From the NCBI RefSeq assembly GCF_018918145.1, contig NZ_JAHLPX010000008.1, forward strand, positions 1 through 64,000: 64,000 bases of DNA. The letters are read 5' to 3'. Position numbers and translations under genes: made by a program. Position 1 is the stretch's first letter; the number at the start of each line of letters is the position of its first letter. The notes below the pieces were generated by a model that saw only the letters and a program-made list of their open reading frames with translations, did not search any database and was not told the DNA's origin. This DNA is from Anaerotignum sp. MSJ-24. GTDB taxonomy: Bacteria > Bacillota > Clostridia > Lachnospirales > Anaerotignaceae. Positions 25,171 to 34,093 of this stretch are shown here, piece after piece.

Positions 25171-25803
25171 TTGAACAGCTCAGATGATAAAAACCTTAAA
25201 TATATTCCCATTGATGACAGCAATGAAAAAGAACAGTTTTATGACAAGCTTTTATTTGTCATATCTGTTATATCGATGCTTATGGTTTGTGTTATTGGGT
25301 TTGACCATCTGAATTATAGTGTTTGTTGTTATGTACAACCATATAAAATAGAACCTTTTCATTATGGAGTAAAGTCTTCGAATATAATGCCGTTTTGGCG
25401 TGAGATATTAAATTTTATTAATATTGGTTCGATGCTTAAGATAATGTGCATGGTCGTGAAAGAACCTTCTAAGAAAGACACTGATATTTTCAAATTAAAG
25501 CCTAAAATAATCTGGTACATAGTATCGTTTGCTATTGAAGTTGTAAACATAGCGATTGTGCCGCCCAAAATTACATATGAAAATGCTGTATTGTTGTATC
25601 GTTTTATAGAGGCAGTTTCTTTTGTTGCGTTACTGTTATTTAACAGACTGTCAATGAAATATATTTATAACAAAAAATCAGAACCTTACAAAGGCGTTGA
25701 TGATTCGCTTTGTAACAAAATGGCTGCTGTTATGTTTATAGGTTTATCGGTTTTAAGCGGTATATTGCCTTGGTTTCTTTTCCATGTGGCATCAAACAGA
25801 TAA
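25171..25803 (+). CDS. Hypothetical polytopic membrane protein downstream of selD
   Basis: I do not recognise this protein. From a TTG at 25171, placed 8 bases after AAAGGAG, it would have 210 residues; an ATG at 25150 has no convincing site. After a polar N terminus (about 25 residues) there are four or five hydrophobic segments: LLFVISVISMLMVCVIGF, IIWYIVSFAIEVVNIAIV, LLYRFIEAVSFVALLLF and VMFIGLSVLSGILPWFLF. It has unusually many Cys, Met and Asn residues near the first helix (CCYVQPYK). It starts 43 bases after selD and ends at a strong terminator, so it is probably the last gene of the selenium operon. Confidence 0.65.
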   Translation: MNSSDDKNLKYIPIDDSNEKEQFYDKLLFVISVISMLMVCVIGFDHLNYSVCCYVQPYKIEPFHYGVKSSNIMPFWREILNFINIGSMLKIMCMVVKEPSKKDTDIFKLKPKIIWYIVSFAIEVVNIAIVPPKITYENAVLLYRFIEAVSFVALLLFNRLSMKYIYNKKSEPYKGVDDSLCNKMAAVMFIGLSVLSGILPWFLFHVASNR

Positions 25804-25808
25804 AACAA

Positions 25809-25852
25809 CGGCGGCAGACAGGTTAAGACCCGTCTGCCGCCGATTCTTTTTT
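25809..25852. terminator. Bidirectional terminator after the selD operon
   Basis: CGGCGGCAGAC (25809-25819) and GTCTGCCGCCG (25832-25842) form a GC-rich stem, followed by T6 on the + strand. It also serves the convergent dehydrogenase gene. Confidence 0.88.
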
Positions 25853-26762
25853 AGAAATCTATTTTATTTAAGGTTTCCTGCATTGTTTTTGAAATTTCAT
25901 TAAGCTTATATTTCTGCTCAGTGGTAAGTTCGGGAAGCTCATAGCTTATTATACCTTCTTTTCCGACTGAAACAGGTATTCCGAAGGATACATCCTCATA
26001 GCCGTATTCACCTAAAAGAACAGAAGAACATTCTATTTTCTTTCCGGAATTTGTTGCCACAGCCTCTATAAGCTCTTCTATGTTCACCGCAGAAGTCCAG
26101 CCGGAGGTTCTTCCGCTGTCGAGAGCCTGAAATTCCGCAAAGAAGTTTGCCGTTACGTCCTCTATTGCCTTTTTGTCTGCATCCGAAAGAACGAGAGCTT
26201 TTCCGTCATAGGTCATCTGATCATAGAGGTTTATTTTGTTGGCTCCATGCTCTCCGATACAGAAGCCGTCTATTTTGCCGAATTCCTTACCTGTTATTTC
26301 TGCTGTTGCCCATTTAAGACGGTAGGTGTCGTTTCCGTTAAAGCCGAGAATTTTCTTTCTGTCCCAGCCGAGAACTTTCCATATGATATAGTTGAATATG
26401 TCAACGGGATTTGTTGCGTTTATTATGACAGCCTCTTTGCAGTTGGCTTTTATCTGCTCGCATATGGGCTTTACTATCTTCATGTTGTCACGGAGATATT
26501 CCATTCTGTCGCTTACCTTTCGCTCCGGTATGCTTGCGGAAATCAGAATGATGTCGCAATCGCCGAGATCCTTATATTCGGCATAGCTGACCTTTGTTTT
26601 TGAAAAAGCCGCAAATGCCTGTCCCATATCCATTACATGACATTTGGCAAGGTTTTCCTTGATGTCAACAAGCTTGATTTCGCCAAGATAGCCCTTCATG
26701 CCTGCAAGATACGCAGAGGTTGAGCCGAGAAGTCCGGCTCCGCCGATAACACCGAGTTTCAT
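25851..26762 (-). CDS. Lactate/malate dehydrogenase family protein
   Basis: The 303-residue protein has the NAD-binding start KLGVIGGAGLLGS, the Asp that binds the ribose (KLVDIKENL), NATNPVD, substrate-binding Arg (NDTYRLKW) and catalytic His in GEHG. The active-site loop (ASIPERKVSDRMEYLRDN) departs from standard LDH or MDH loops, so the 2-hydroxyacid substrate is uncertain. ATG follows AAAGGAGG. It is 12 bases downstream of the threonine aldolase gene and is probably its operon partner. Confidence 0.85.
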   Translation of the reverse strand: MKLGVIGGAGLLGSTSAYLAGMKGYLGEIKLVDIKENLAKCHVMDMGQAFAAFSKTKVSYAEYKDLGDCDIILISASIPERKVSDRMEYLRDNMKIVKPICEQIKANCKEAVIINATNPVDIFNYIIWKVLGWDRKKILGFNGNDTYRLKWATAEITGKEFGKIDGFCIGEHGANKINLYDQMTYDGKALVLSDADKKAIEDVTANFFAEFQALDSGRTSGWTSAVNIEELIEAVATNSGKKIECSSVLLGEYGYEDVSFGIPVSVGKEGIISYELPELTTEQKYKLNEISKTMQETLNKIDF

Positions 26763-26774
26763 AAAATTCCTCCT

Positions 26775-27812
26775 TTATTTATAGATAGCCATATCCTTTA
26801 TTAATTGGTCTACGTTTTCCTCTTTTGTTGCCCAGTCTGTGCATATACGAACCGCAATGTGGTCGTTGTCCGGCTTTGCCTCTGTTGAGAAAACATATTT
26901 TTTGCTCAATTCGGTATAGGTTTTGTTTGACATAACGAAAAACTGCTGGTTTGTATAGCTGTCATAGTAAAGCTTATAGCCGTTTTCCAAAGCCGCATTT
27001 CTTATTTTTATTGCAAGCCTGTCCGCTCTTTCCGCAAGCTTTAAATAAAGTCCGTCACGGAGAAGCTCCGAGAACTGAACGCCTAAAAGCCAGCCTTTGG
27101 CGAGCATTCCGCCCTTCTGCTTAATCATGTATCGGAAATCCTGTTTAAGAGTATCGTTTGTAATGACAACAGCCTCTCCGAACAATGCACCGCATTTTGT
27201 TCCGCCTATATAAAATACATCGCAGTTTGCGGCTATTGTTTTAAAATCAAGGTCGTTCTTTTCGCTTGCAAGGGCATAGGCAAGCCTTGCACCGTCTATG
27301 AAAAGATACATACCGCATTTTTTGCATACGGCATATATTTCCTCAAGCTCCTTTTTGGTATATATCGTGCCTATTTCCGTTGATTCGGATATGTATACAA
27401 GTTTGGGCTGTGCGATATGCTCATGTGCATCATCTGACCAATGCTTGTTGTAAATCTCTTCTATCATTTTGGCGGTAAGCTTTCCGTTGTCCGAAGGAAC
27501 GGCAAAAACCTTGTGTCCCGTTGCTTCGATTGCACCTGTTTCGTGTACGTTTATGTGTCCGGTTGTTGCACAGACAGCACACTGGTACGGTCTTAACGCA
27601 GATGAAATCACAGTAAGATTTGTCTGGGTTCCGCCTACGAGAAAATGAACGTCCGCACCGGGAGCGTCACATAATTTTTTTATAATATCTCTTGCCTCAT
27701 CGCAGTATTCGTCTTCGCCATAGCCGCCGATCTGGTTCATGTTTATTTCGGCAAGCTTTTTGAGTATGCTTTCGTGAGCTCCTTCGTTGTAGTCATTGTT
27801 GAATCTTAGCAT
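26775..27812 (-). CDS. Low-specificity L-threonine aldolase family (PLP-dependent)
   Basis: The 345-residue enzyme belongs to the beta-eliminating lyase/threonine aldolase group. It shows FLVGGTQTNLTV (cofactor phosphate site), HVNVHETGAIE-like NVHETGAIE, FIDGARLAYAL (Asp at the pyridine nitrogen, Arg) and IGGTKCGALFGE with the PLP Lys. The expected reaction is cleavage of L-threonine or L-allo-threonine to glycine and acetaldehyde. The ATG follows GGAGGTATTTTAA. It heads a two-gene operon with the dehydrogenase. Confidence 0.88.
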   Translation of the reverse strand: MLRFNNDYNEGAHESILKKLAEINMNQIGGYGEDEYCDEARDIIKKLCDAPGADVHFLVGGTQTNLTVISSALRPYQCAVCATTGHINVHETGAIEATGHKVFAVPSDNGKLTAKMIEEIYNKHWSDDAHEHIAQPKLVYISESTEIGTIYTKKELEEIYAVCKKCGMYLFIDGARLAYALASEKNDLDFKTIAANCDVFYIGGTKCGALFGEAVVITNDTLKQDFRYMIKQKGGMLAKGWLLGVQFSELLRDGLYLKLAERADRLAIKIRNAALENGYKLYYDSYTNQQFFVMSNKTYTELSKKYVFSTEAKPDNDHIAVRICTDWATKEENVDQLIKDMAIYK

Positions 27813-27982
27813 TTAAAATACCTCCGTTTTCTGCAATATGAGTATAACATATATTTCAATGTTTACAAATACCCCAATATAACCTTATTTGCATTGCTTT
27901 TTTTATGAAAATATTATAAAATTTATTTATTGATTAAAAATATTTTTCAGATTAAAAAACTCGGATATTGGAGGGATATTAA

Positions 27983-29314
27983 ATGTTTCTGGTTACAAAC
28001 GGACGACTTATCACAAGAGACAGCGAAAATCCTTATTTTGAGGATGGCGGTGTTGTTGTTGAGGGAAATAAAATAGTTGAGGTTGGTGACGATCTTACTC
28101 TTAAGCTTAAATATCCCAATGCTGAAATAATAGACGCACACGGCAATGTTATAATGCCGGCTTTTATAAATGCCCATACGCATATTTACAGTGCGCTTGC
28201 AAGAGGACTTTCGATAAACGGATATAATCCGACTAACTTCTATGAAGTGCTTGATGGTATGTGGTGGAATTTGGATAGAAAGCTCAATCTTGAAGGCACA
28301 AGAGCATCTGCCTATGCAACATATATAGAGTGTATAAAAAATGGTGTTACTACTATTTTTGATCATCATGCAAGCTATTGCGATATACCAGGATCCCTCT
28401 TTGAAATAGCCGATGTGGCAAAGGAGCTTGGTGTAAGAAGCTGTCTGTGCTATGAGGTTAGCGATAGAGACGGCGAATTCAAATGCTCACAGGCAATAAA
28501 GGAAAACTATGACTTTATTAAACATACGATAACTGAGCCTGACGGTATGCTTAAGGCTATGTTCGGTATGCATGCACCGTTCACGCTTTCCGATAAAACG
28601 CTTGAAAAATGCGTTGAAATGAATAACGGAATGACAGGTTTCCATATTCATGTTTCGGAAGGTCCCAACGATGTAGAGGATACATGGGAAAAATACAAAA
28701 AACGTCCTGTCGAAAGACTTTACGATAAAGGCATTCTCGGCCCTAAAACAATTCTCGGACACTGTATACATGTGAACGAGGCTGAAATGGAGCTTATAAA
28801 AGAAACCGATACAATGGTTGTGAACAATCCTGAATCAAATATGGGCAATGCGGTTGGCTGTTCACCTGTGCTTGACTTTTTTAAGAAGGACATATTGGTT
28901 GGTCTTGGCACAGACGCATATACACATGATATGCTCGAAAGCCTTAAGGCCGCTCTTGCAATACAGCGACATAATGCAAAAATGCCCAATGTCGGCTGGT
29001 GCGAAGCAACGGATATGCTCTTTAAGAACAATGCCGCAATAGGAGCAAGATATTTTGACGAACCTATCGGTATTCTTAAAGCCGGAGCTGCGGCAGATAT
29101 AATCGTTATGGAATATAAGCCGTATACACCGTTCTCCGATAAAAATATCGACGGACATATGATGTTCGGCATGAACGGCAGAAACTGTATTACAACCGTT
29201 GCAAACGGCAGAGTGCTTATGAAAGACAGAGAGCTTATTGGCATAGACGAAGAAAAAATAAATGCAGAAATACTTAAAGCCTCAAAGGATTTATGGAAAA
29301 AGATCAACGGCTGA
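27983..29314 (+). CDS. ssnA: Putative aminohydrolase SsnA
   Basis: The 443-residue protein is a metal-dependent amidohydrolase related to chlorohydrolase/guanine deaminase enzymes: NAHTHIY (metal-binding His pair near residues 64-66), GFHIHVSEG, LGHCIHVNE, and GLGTDAYTHD with the metal-binding Asp. The SsnA family is part of the selenium-dependent molybdenum hydroxylase neighbourhood and is thought to deaminate purine-like heterocycles. The ATG follows TTGGAGGGATATTAA. It is followed 28 bases later by ygfK, as in other genomes. Confidence 0.9.
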   Translation: MFLVTNGRLITRDSENPYFEDGGVVVEGNKIVEVGDDLTLKLKYPNAEIIDAHGNVIMPAFINAHTHIYSALARGLSINGYNPTNFYEVLDGMWWNLDRKLNLEGTRASAYATYIECIKNGVTTIFDHHASYCDIPGSLFEIADVAKELGVRSCLCYEVSDRDGEFKCSQAIKENYDFIKHTITEPDGMLKAMFGMHAPFTLSDKTLEKCVEMNNGMTGFHIHVSEGPNDVEDTWEKYKKRPVERLYDKGILGPKTILGHCIHVNEAEMELIKETDTMVVNNPESNMGNAVGCSPVLDFFKKDILVGLGTDAYTHDMLESLKAALAIQRHNAKMPNVGWCEATDMLFKNNAAIGARYFDEPIGILKAGAAADIIVMEYKPYTPFSDKNIDGHMMFGMNGRNCITTVANGRVLMKDRELIGIDEEKINAEILKASKDLWKKING

Positions 29315-29342
29315 TATATTTAGCGATAAAGGAGAGATAAAT

Positions 29343-32288
29343 ATGGGTGAAAAAATGACACCTATTCCATTAAGACAGCTTTTAAGCTGGGCATTGAAGG
29401 AATATAAAGCAAACGAAACGGTTTTTGGAATTAACCGCTTTTATAAAAAGAGCAACGACAAAGCATTAAGCATATTCGGAGAAAAGCTTGATTTACCGTT
29501 TGGCCCTGCGGCAGGCCCCAATACACAGCTTGCACAGAATATAATTGCGGCATATTTTGCCGGAGCAAGATTTTTTGAGCTTAAAACCGTACAGGAGATG
29601 GACGGAGATGAGCTTGCAAAGTGCATAGCAAGACCTTGTATTCTTGCCGACGACGAAGGCTATAACTGCGAGTGGTCAACAGAGCTTACGGTTACACAGG
29701 CAGTGGACGAATATGTTAAGGCATGGATGCTTATAAAGGTTCTAAGCGATGCACTCGGAATCGGTGACGCTGACGGAGTTGTGTTCAACATGAGTGTCGG
29801 CTATGACCTTAAGGGCATAAAGGGTGAAAAGGTAGATAAATTTATAGATGGATTAAAAAATGCGGAAACATTGCCTTATTGGATTGGCTATAAGGCTATT
29901 TTAAGAGAGGCATTTCCTGATAAAGGAATGCTTATAAGTAAAATTTCACCTAATATATGCAATAGTGTGACTCTTTCAACACTTCACGGATGTCCTCCCG
30001 ATGAAATCGAAAGAATAGCTTCATATCTTATCACAGAGAAAAAGCTTAATACCTTTGTTAAGTGCAATCCAACTCTTTTAGGCTATAAAACGGCAAGAGA
30101 AACACTTGATTCAATGGGCTATGACTATATAGCCTTTGATGAACACCATTTCAATGAGGATTTGCAGTATGAAGACGCAATTCCCATGTTTACACGGCTT
30201 AAAAAGCTTGCAGAGGACAACGGGCTTGAGTTCGGTCTTAAGCTTTCAAATACATTCCCGGTTGATGTCAAGGCCGGAGAGCTTCCTTCCGAAGAAATGT
30301 ATATGAGCGGAAAGGCTCTTTATCCTTTAACAATAGAAATGGCAAACAGAATTTCAAAGGCGTTTGACGGAAAGATGAGAATAAGCTATTCCGGCGGTGC
30401 TGATTATTTCAACATAAATAAGCTTTTTGAGGCAGGCATATGGCCTGTTACCGTTGCAACAACAATACTTAAGCCGGGCGGATACCAGAGATTGACACAG
30501 ATGGCGGAAAGCCTTGAAAAATGCGAGTTTAAGGATTTTGACGGTGTAAACTGCGATATGGTTGCAGAGCTTTCGGAAAAAGCAAAAACCGATATTCACC
30601 ATGTAAAGCCGGTTAAACCTATTCCCAACAGAAAGCTTGATAAGGAAGTTCCGCTTATTAACTGTTTTACAGCACCTTGTAAGGGTGGCTGTCCAATAGG
30701 TCAGGATATTCCAGAATATATAGAATTATGTAAAAAAGGTCTTTACACAGAGGCGCTTGAGGTTATTACGGCTAAAAATCCTCTTCCGTTCATTACGGGA
30801 ACAATCTGTTCACACCGCTGTATGAGCAAATGCACAAGAAACTTCTATGAAGAGTCTGTGCTTATAAGAGGAACAAAGCTTACTGCGGCTGAAAACGGAT
30901 ATGCACAGTTAATGGAAAAGCTTGATACACCTGTGGCTTCATCGGATAAAAATGTAGCGATAGTCGGCGGCGGCCCGACAGGTATTGCGGCGGCGTTCTT
31001 CCTCGGAAGAGAAGGAATAAAGGCTACAATATTCGAGAAGGAAGGCAAGCTCGGCGGTATTGTAAGAAACGTAATTCCTTCTTTCAGAATAAGTGATGAG
31101 GCTATCGACAACGATATTAAGCTTATGGAAAAAATGGGTGCCGAAATTAAGCTTAATACACCTGCTCCGTCATTAAATGAGCTTAAGGAAGCAGGCTATA
31201 CACATATTCTTTATTGCGTCGGAGCCGAAAAGCCCGGTAAGCTTGATATAGACAGTATTAATGTAATAGAATTCCTCAAAAAGGTTAAAGCCGGAGAAAC
31301 AGCCGGATACGGTAAGAACATAGCCGTAATCGGTGGTGGAAATACCGCAATGGACGCAGCAAGAGCCGCAAAACGCTGTGACGGTGTTGAAAATGTATAT
31401 ATTGTATACAGACGTACGAAGAAATATATGCCGGCCGATGAAGAGGAGCTTATGCTTGCACAGTATGACGGAGTTAAGTTTGTTGAGCTTGCCGCACCGG
31501 TTAAGCATGAAAACGGAAAGCTTACAGTCAGAAAAATGGTTCTCGGCGAGCCGGACGAAAGCGGCAGAAGAAGTCCTGTTGAAACAGATGAGCTTTATGA
31601 TATAGACGCAGATATGGTTATTGTGGCAGTAGGTGAAGCCGTTGACAGCGAATATTTTGAGGCACAGGGAATTGCCGTTGATAAAAAGGGCAGACCTTCC
31701 TTCTGTACAAATGTGCAGAATGTATATGTTGCCGGAGATGCATTCAGAGGACCTGCAACAGTTGTTGAAGGCATAGCCGATGCAAAGAAATTTGTTGAGG
31801 AGATAACAGGAAAAGAGATAACAGCTGTTATTCCCGAAGAGGCAAAGCAGACAGAGGAAGAGGCAGTCGCAAAGAAGGGTATTCTTTCAATGCCGAAGGC
31901 CTGCGAAGGCGACAGATGTCTTGCATGCAATGTAGTTTGCGAATGCTGCGTGGATGTGTGTCCCAACAGAGCCAATGTGGTTGTAAATGTTGAAGGTGTA
32001 GGAAAGCAGATAGTTCATGTTGACCGTTTATGCAACGAATGTGGTAACTGTAAAACATTCTGTCCGTATAATTCCGCACCTTATAAGGATAAATTTACAA
32101 TATTCAGAAGCGAAAAGGATTTTAACGAGAGTACAAACAGAGGATGTTTACCTTTAGGCGGAACAAGATTCAAGGTTCGTCTGAATGATGTAAGAATATA
32201 TGATATATCCAAGAGTAACGACCTTGATAAGAATATTGAGCTTCTTCTTGTAACAATTCAGGATAAGCATAAATATTTGCTCGGATAA
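29343..32288 (+). CDS. ygfK: YgfK family oxidoreductase (putative selenate reductase subunit)
   Basis: The 981-residue protein combines a dihydroorotate dehydrogenase-like TIM-barrel part (residues 1-430, STLHGCPPDEIE), a Cys-rich segment (CFTAPCKGGCPIGQDIP, about 440), an FAD/NAD part like glutamate synthase small subunit (GGGPTG near 541, GGGNTAMDAARAAKR near 663) and C-terminal [4Fe-4S] ferredoxin motifs (about 859-905). Annotated as selenate reductase in E. coli but more likely an electron-transfer partner of the molybdenum hydroxylases. The ATG at 29343 follows AAAGGAGAG; an upstream in-frame start lies inside ssnA. Confidence 0.9.
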   Translation: MGEKMTPIPLRQLLSWALKEYKANETVFGINRFYKKSNDKALSIFGEKLDLPFGPAAGPNTQLAQNIIAAYFAGARFFELKTVQEMDGDELAKCIARPCILADDEGYNCEWSTELTVTQAVDEYVKAWMLIKVLSDALGIGDADGVVFNMSVGYDLKGIKGEKVDKFIDGLKNAETLPYWIGYKAILREAFPDKGMLISKISPNICNSVTLSTLHGCPPDEIERIASYLITEKKLNTFVKCNPTLLGYKTARETLDSMGYDYIAFDEHHFNEDLQYEDAIPMFTRLKKLAEDNGLEFGLKLSNTFPVDVKAGELPSEEMYMSGKALYPLTIEMANRISKAFDGKMRISYSGGADYFNINKLFEAGIWPVTVATTILKPGGYQRLTQMAESLEKCEFKDFDGVNCDMVAELSEKAKTDIHHVKPVKPIPNRKLDKEVPLINCFTAPCKGGCPIGQDIPEYIELCKKGLYTEALEVITAKNPLPFITGTICSHRCMSKCTRNFYEESVLIRGTKLTAAENGYAQLMEKLDTPVASSDKNVAIVGGGPTGIAAAFFLGREGIKATIFEKEGKLGGIVRNVIPSFRISDEAIDNDIKLMEKMGAEIKLNTPAPSLNELKEAGYTHILYCVGAEKPGKLDIDSINVIEFLKKVKAGETAGYGKNIAVIGGGNTAMDAARAAKRCDGVENVYIVYRRTKKYMPADEEELMLAQYDGVKFVELAAPVKHENGKLTVRKMVLGEPDESGRRSPVETDELYDIDADMVIVAVGEAVDSEYFEAQGIAVDKKGRPSFCTNVQNVYVAGDAFRGPATVVEGIADAKKFVEEITGKEITAVIPEEAKQTEEEAVAKKGILSMPKACEGDRCLACNVVCECCVDVCPNRANVVVNVEGVGKQIVHVDRLCNECGNCKTFCPYNSAPYKDKFTIFRSEKDFNESTNRGCLPLGGTRFKVRLNDVRIYDISKSNDLDKNIELLLVTIQDKHKYLLG

Positions 32289-32305
32289 CAGAATATAAAA
32301 AGATA

Positions 32306-32340
32306 ATCCTGTATTGCAAATCGCAATACAGGATTTTTTT
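32306..32340. terminator. Terminator after ygfK
   Basis: ATCCTGTATTGC (32306-32317) and GCAATACAGGAT (32323-32334), loop AAATC, T7. It may also serve the convergent HTH gene. Confidence 0.9.
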
Positions 32341-33811
32341 ATTTACATAAGTCGTTAAGTTCGTTAAGTGAAAGCATTTTGTAAACCATACCGCCGTATC
32401 TGTCCATAAAGGACTGAAGAGCCTCTGCCGGATAGTGTGTGCATATAGGCAGGTCTTTTATAGATGCTACCGCATCGGTAATGTTGTTTATAAGTGATTC
32501 GTTCAGTATGCTGTAAAATTGAGGTCCCATTTTGGTATAGAAATGCTTTGTATTTTTGAGGAAAAGCTTTTTATGATTATTAAACATGGCAAAATAGTAA
32601 TTCTGCTGAGGATAGTTTATATTTTCATCATCAATAACATAGAAATTAAGATTGGGGTTTTTCTTGCACATTTCAAGTACATGCTTGATATGTGCTTCTC
32701 TCTCGCTTACGGACATACGGTGAAGAATGTCTGTGAAATACAATTCTCCGTCATCAATATATTTGAGTATTGTGGATTTAAGTATGAAGAAATCCGCTTT
32801 TTCCTTTGAAAATATATCATCCCATGTTACTATCAGCTTTCTTAAAAACTTTTCCGTTGATTCGTCAAAGCCCTGTTCGTAGGCTGATTTTACGATAGAA
32901 TCAATGAGTTCCGGCGGTACAAGAAATTCAAAGCCTCTTGCCATGAACATCTGAAAATCGCCATATGCGTAAAAGCTGCTGCGGTAACCTGTCTGCATCA
33001 TTTCCTTTGCGGTAGTGGCAATTATGAGCATATGGTTTATTCTGAAAAGAGCCTTTGTACGCTCATAAATGGTCTGAACCTTTTCTGGATCGTTTATTAT
33101 TACGGCAACGGATATGTTTCCGTGTCCGTCCGTAGGACAGATTACAGCAATTTTATCCTTTATTACTATTATATTCTGGTTTCCGAAGCCGGAATTGTCA
33201 TAAAAATCAAAGGATATGTAATGATATTTATTTATTAAATTATACAGAGAGAAAAAGTCCTTTTTTGAGACATTTTCTGTTGCTATTCCGAGTTTTACAT
33301 GAATAGGTGAGTTAACAATCGGATTGTCGGATAATTCGCTTGTGTTTATATAATCAAATATATTGAAAGTACAGAGCATTTCGACCGGTTCTGCCGATGA
33401 GTATAAAATATTGAAAAGTTCCTTGTCAAAAAAATCCGAAAGCTCACGCTGATAAACAAGAGTTCTTGTGTTATAGGTTGTTTTTCTTCCGGGAGCCTCG
33501 GATTCGCCTTCGGACTTTTTGAATGCGTCCTTAAGGGCATTATATAAGTAGTTTTCCAGCTTATCTTCGGATATGACCACAGAAAATTCGGAACAGAAGC
33601 TGCTAAGCTCGTTCTGATTGATTATTTCGTCCGAAAACAGCTTTGCAAGGTTTCGGTTTACTTCGTTGGAAACACGTCCGGCAGGAAGTTTTGACTTGTT
33701 GCACCATTTGCTTATATATGAAACATCGTAACCGAGATTATCTGCGACAGTTGACATTTTTATATCGGTAAACTTGATAAGTGTTTTCAATAATTCTCCG
33801 TATCTGCTCAT
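32339..33811 (-). CDS. Large protein with N-terminal HTH, unknown function
   Basis: The 490-residue protein starts with a Cro/C1-like segment (GELLKTLIKFTDIKMSTVADNLGYDVSYISKWCNKSKLP, about residues 5-45), so DNA binding is likely. The remaining 420 residues have no motif I can name; they are soluble, rich in aromatic and charged residues, and contain no clear enzyme signature or membrane helix. ATG 33811 follows AAGGCGG at good distance; a GTG at 33820 is an alternative. It is divergent from the CoA-transferase gene, and a long inverted repeat lies between them. It is flanked downstream by the ygfK terminator. Confidence 0.7.
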   Translation of the reverse strand: MSRYGELLKTLIKFTDIKMSTVADNLGYDVSYISKWCNKSKLPAGRVSNEVNRNLAKLFSDEIINQNELSSFCSEFSVVISEDKLENYLYNALKDAFKKSEGESEAPGRKTTYNTRTLVYQRELSDFFDKELFNILYSSAEPVEMLCTFNIFDYINTSELSDNPIVNSPIHVKLGIATENVSKKDFFSLYNLINKYHYISFDFYDNSGFGNQNIIVIKDKIAVICPTDGHGNISVAVIINDPEKVQTIYERTKALFRINHMLIIATTAKEMMQTGYRSSFYAYGDFQMFMARGFEFLVPPELIDSIVKSAYEQGFDESTEKFLRKLIVTWDDIFSKEKADFFILKSTILKYIDDGELYFTDILHRMSVSEREAHIKHVLEMCKKNPNLNFYVIDDENINYPQQNYYFAMFNNHKKLFLKNTKHFYTKMGPQFYSILNESLINNITDAVASIKDLPICTHYPAEALQSFMDRYGGMVYKMLSLNELNDLCK

Positions 33812-33843
33812 TGCAATCACCGCCTTTTTATTATTTATTAAGT

Positions 33844-33890
33844 ATATATATATTTATAATTCAAAACAATGCGTTTGTAAATATATATAT
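33844..33890. repeat. 13-bp inverted repeat upstream of the large HTH gene
   Basis: ATATATATATTTA (33844-33856) and TAAATATATATAT (33878-33890) are exact inverse copies with 21 bases between. They lie 33-79 bases upstream of the HTH-protein start in the divergent region. A second weaker dyad, CCGTTTG / CAAATAACGG (33962-33987), is just upstream of a TATAAT (33998-34003) facing the CoA-transferase. Confidence 0.55.
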
Positions 33891-34093
33891 CAATTATTTT
33901 GTCAAATTGAATTAAAATTGAGTCAAAAATTCATATTAATGCAAGTTGATTAAAGCAAATGCCGTTTGATTTCATTCCAAATAACGGATTACTATTCTAT
34001 AATAATAAAAAATACAGACAGTTTATTGAATAAATTCAAAAAATGATTAGAGATAATAAGGGGAATATTATCGCTGAAGGAGGAAGTATTGAG

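Noticed and set aside
33841-33900. AT-rich repeats as a possible CRISPR or satellite
   Set aside because: Only one pair of inverted copies exists, without regularly spaced direct repeats or cas genes.
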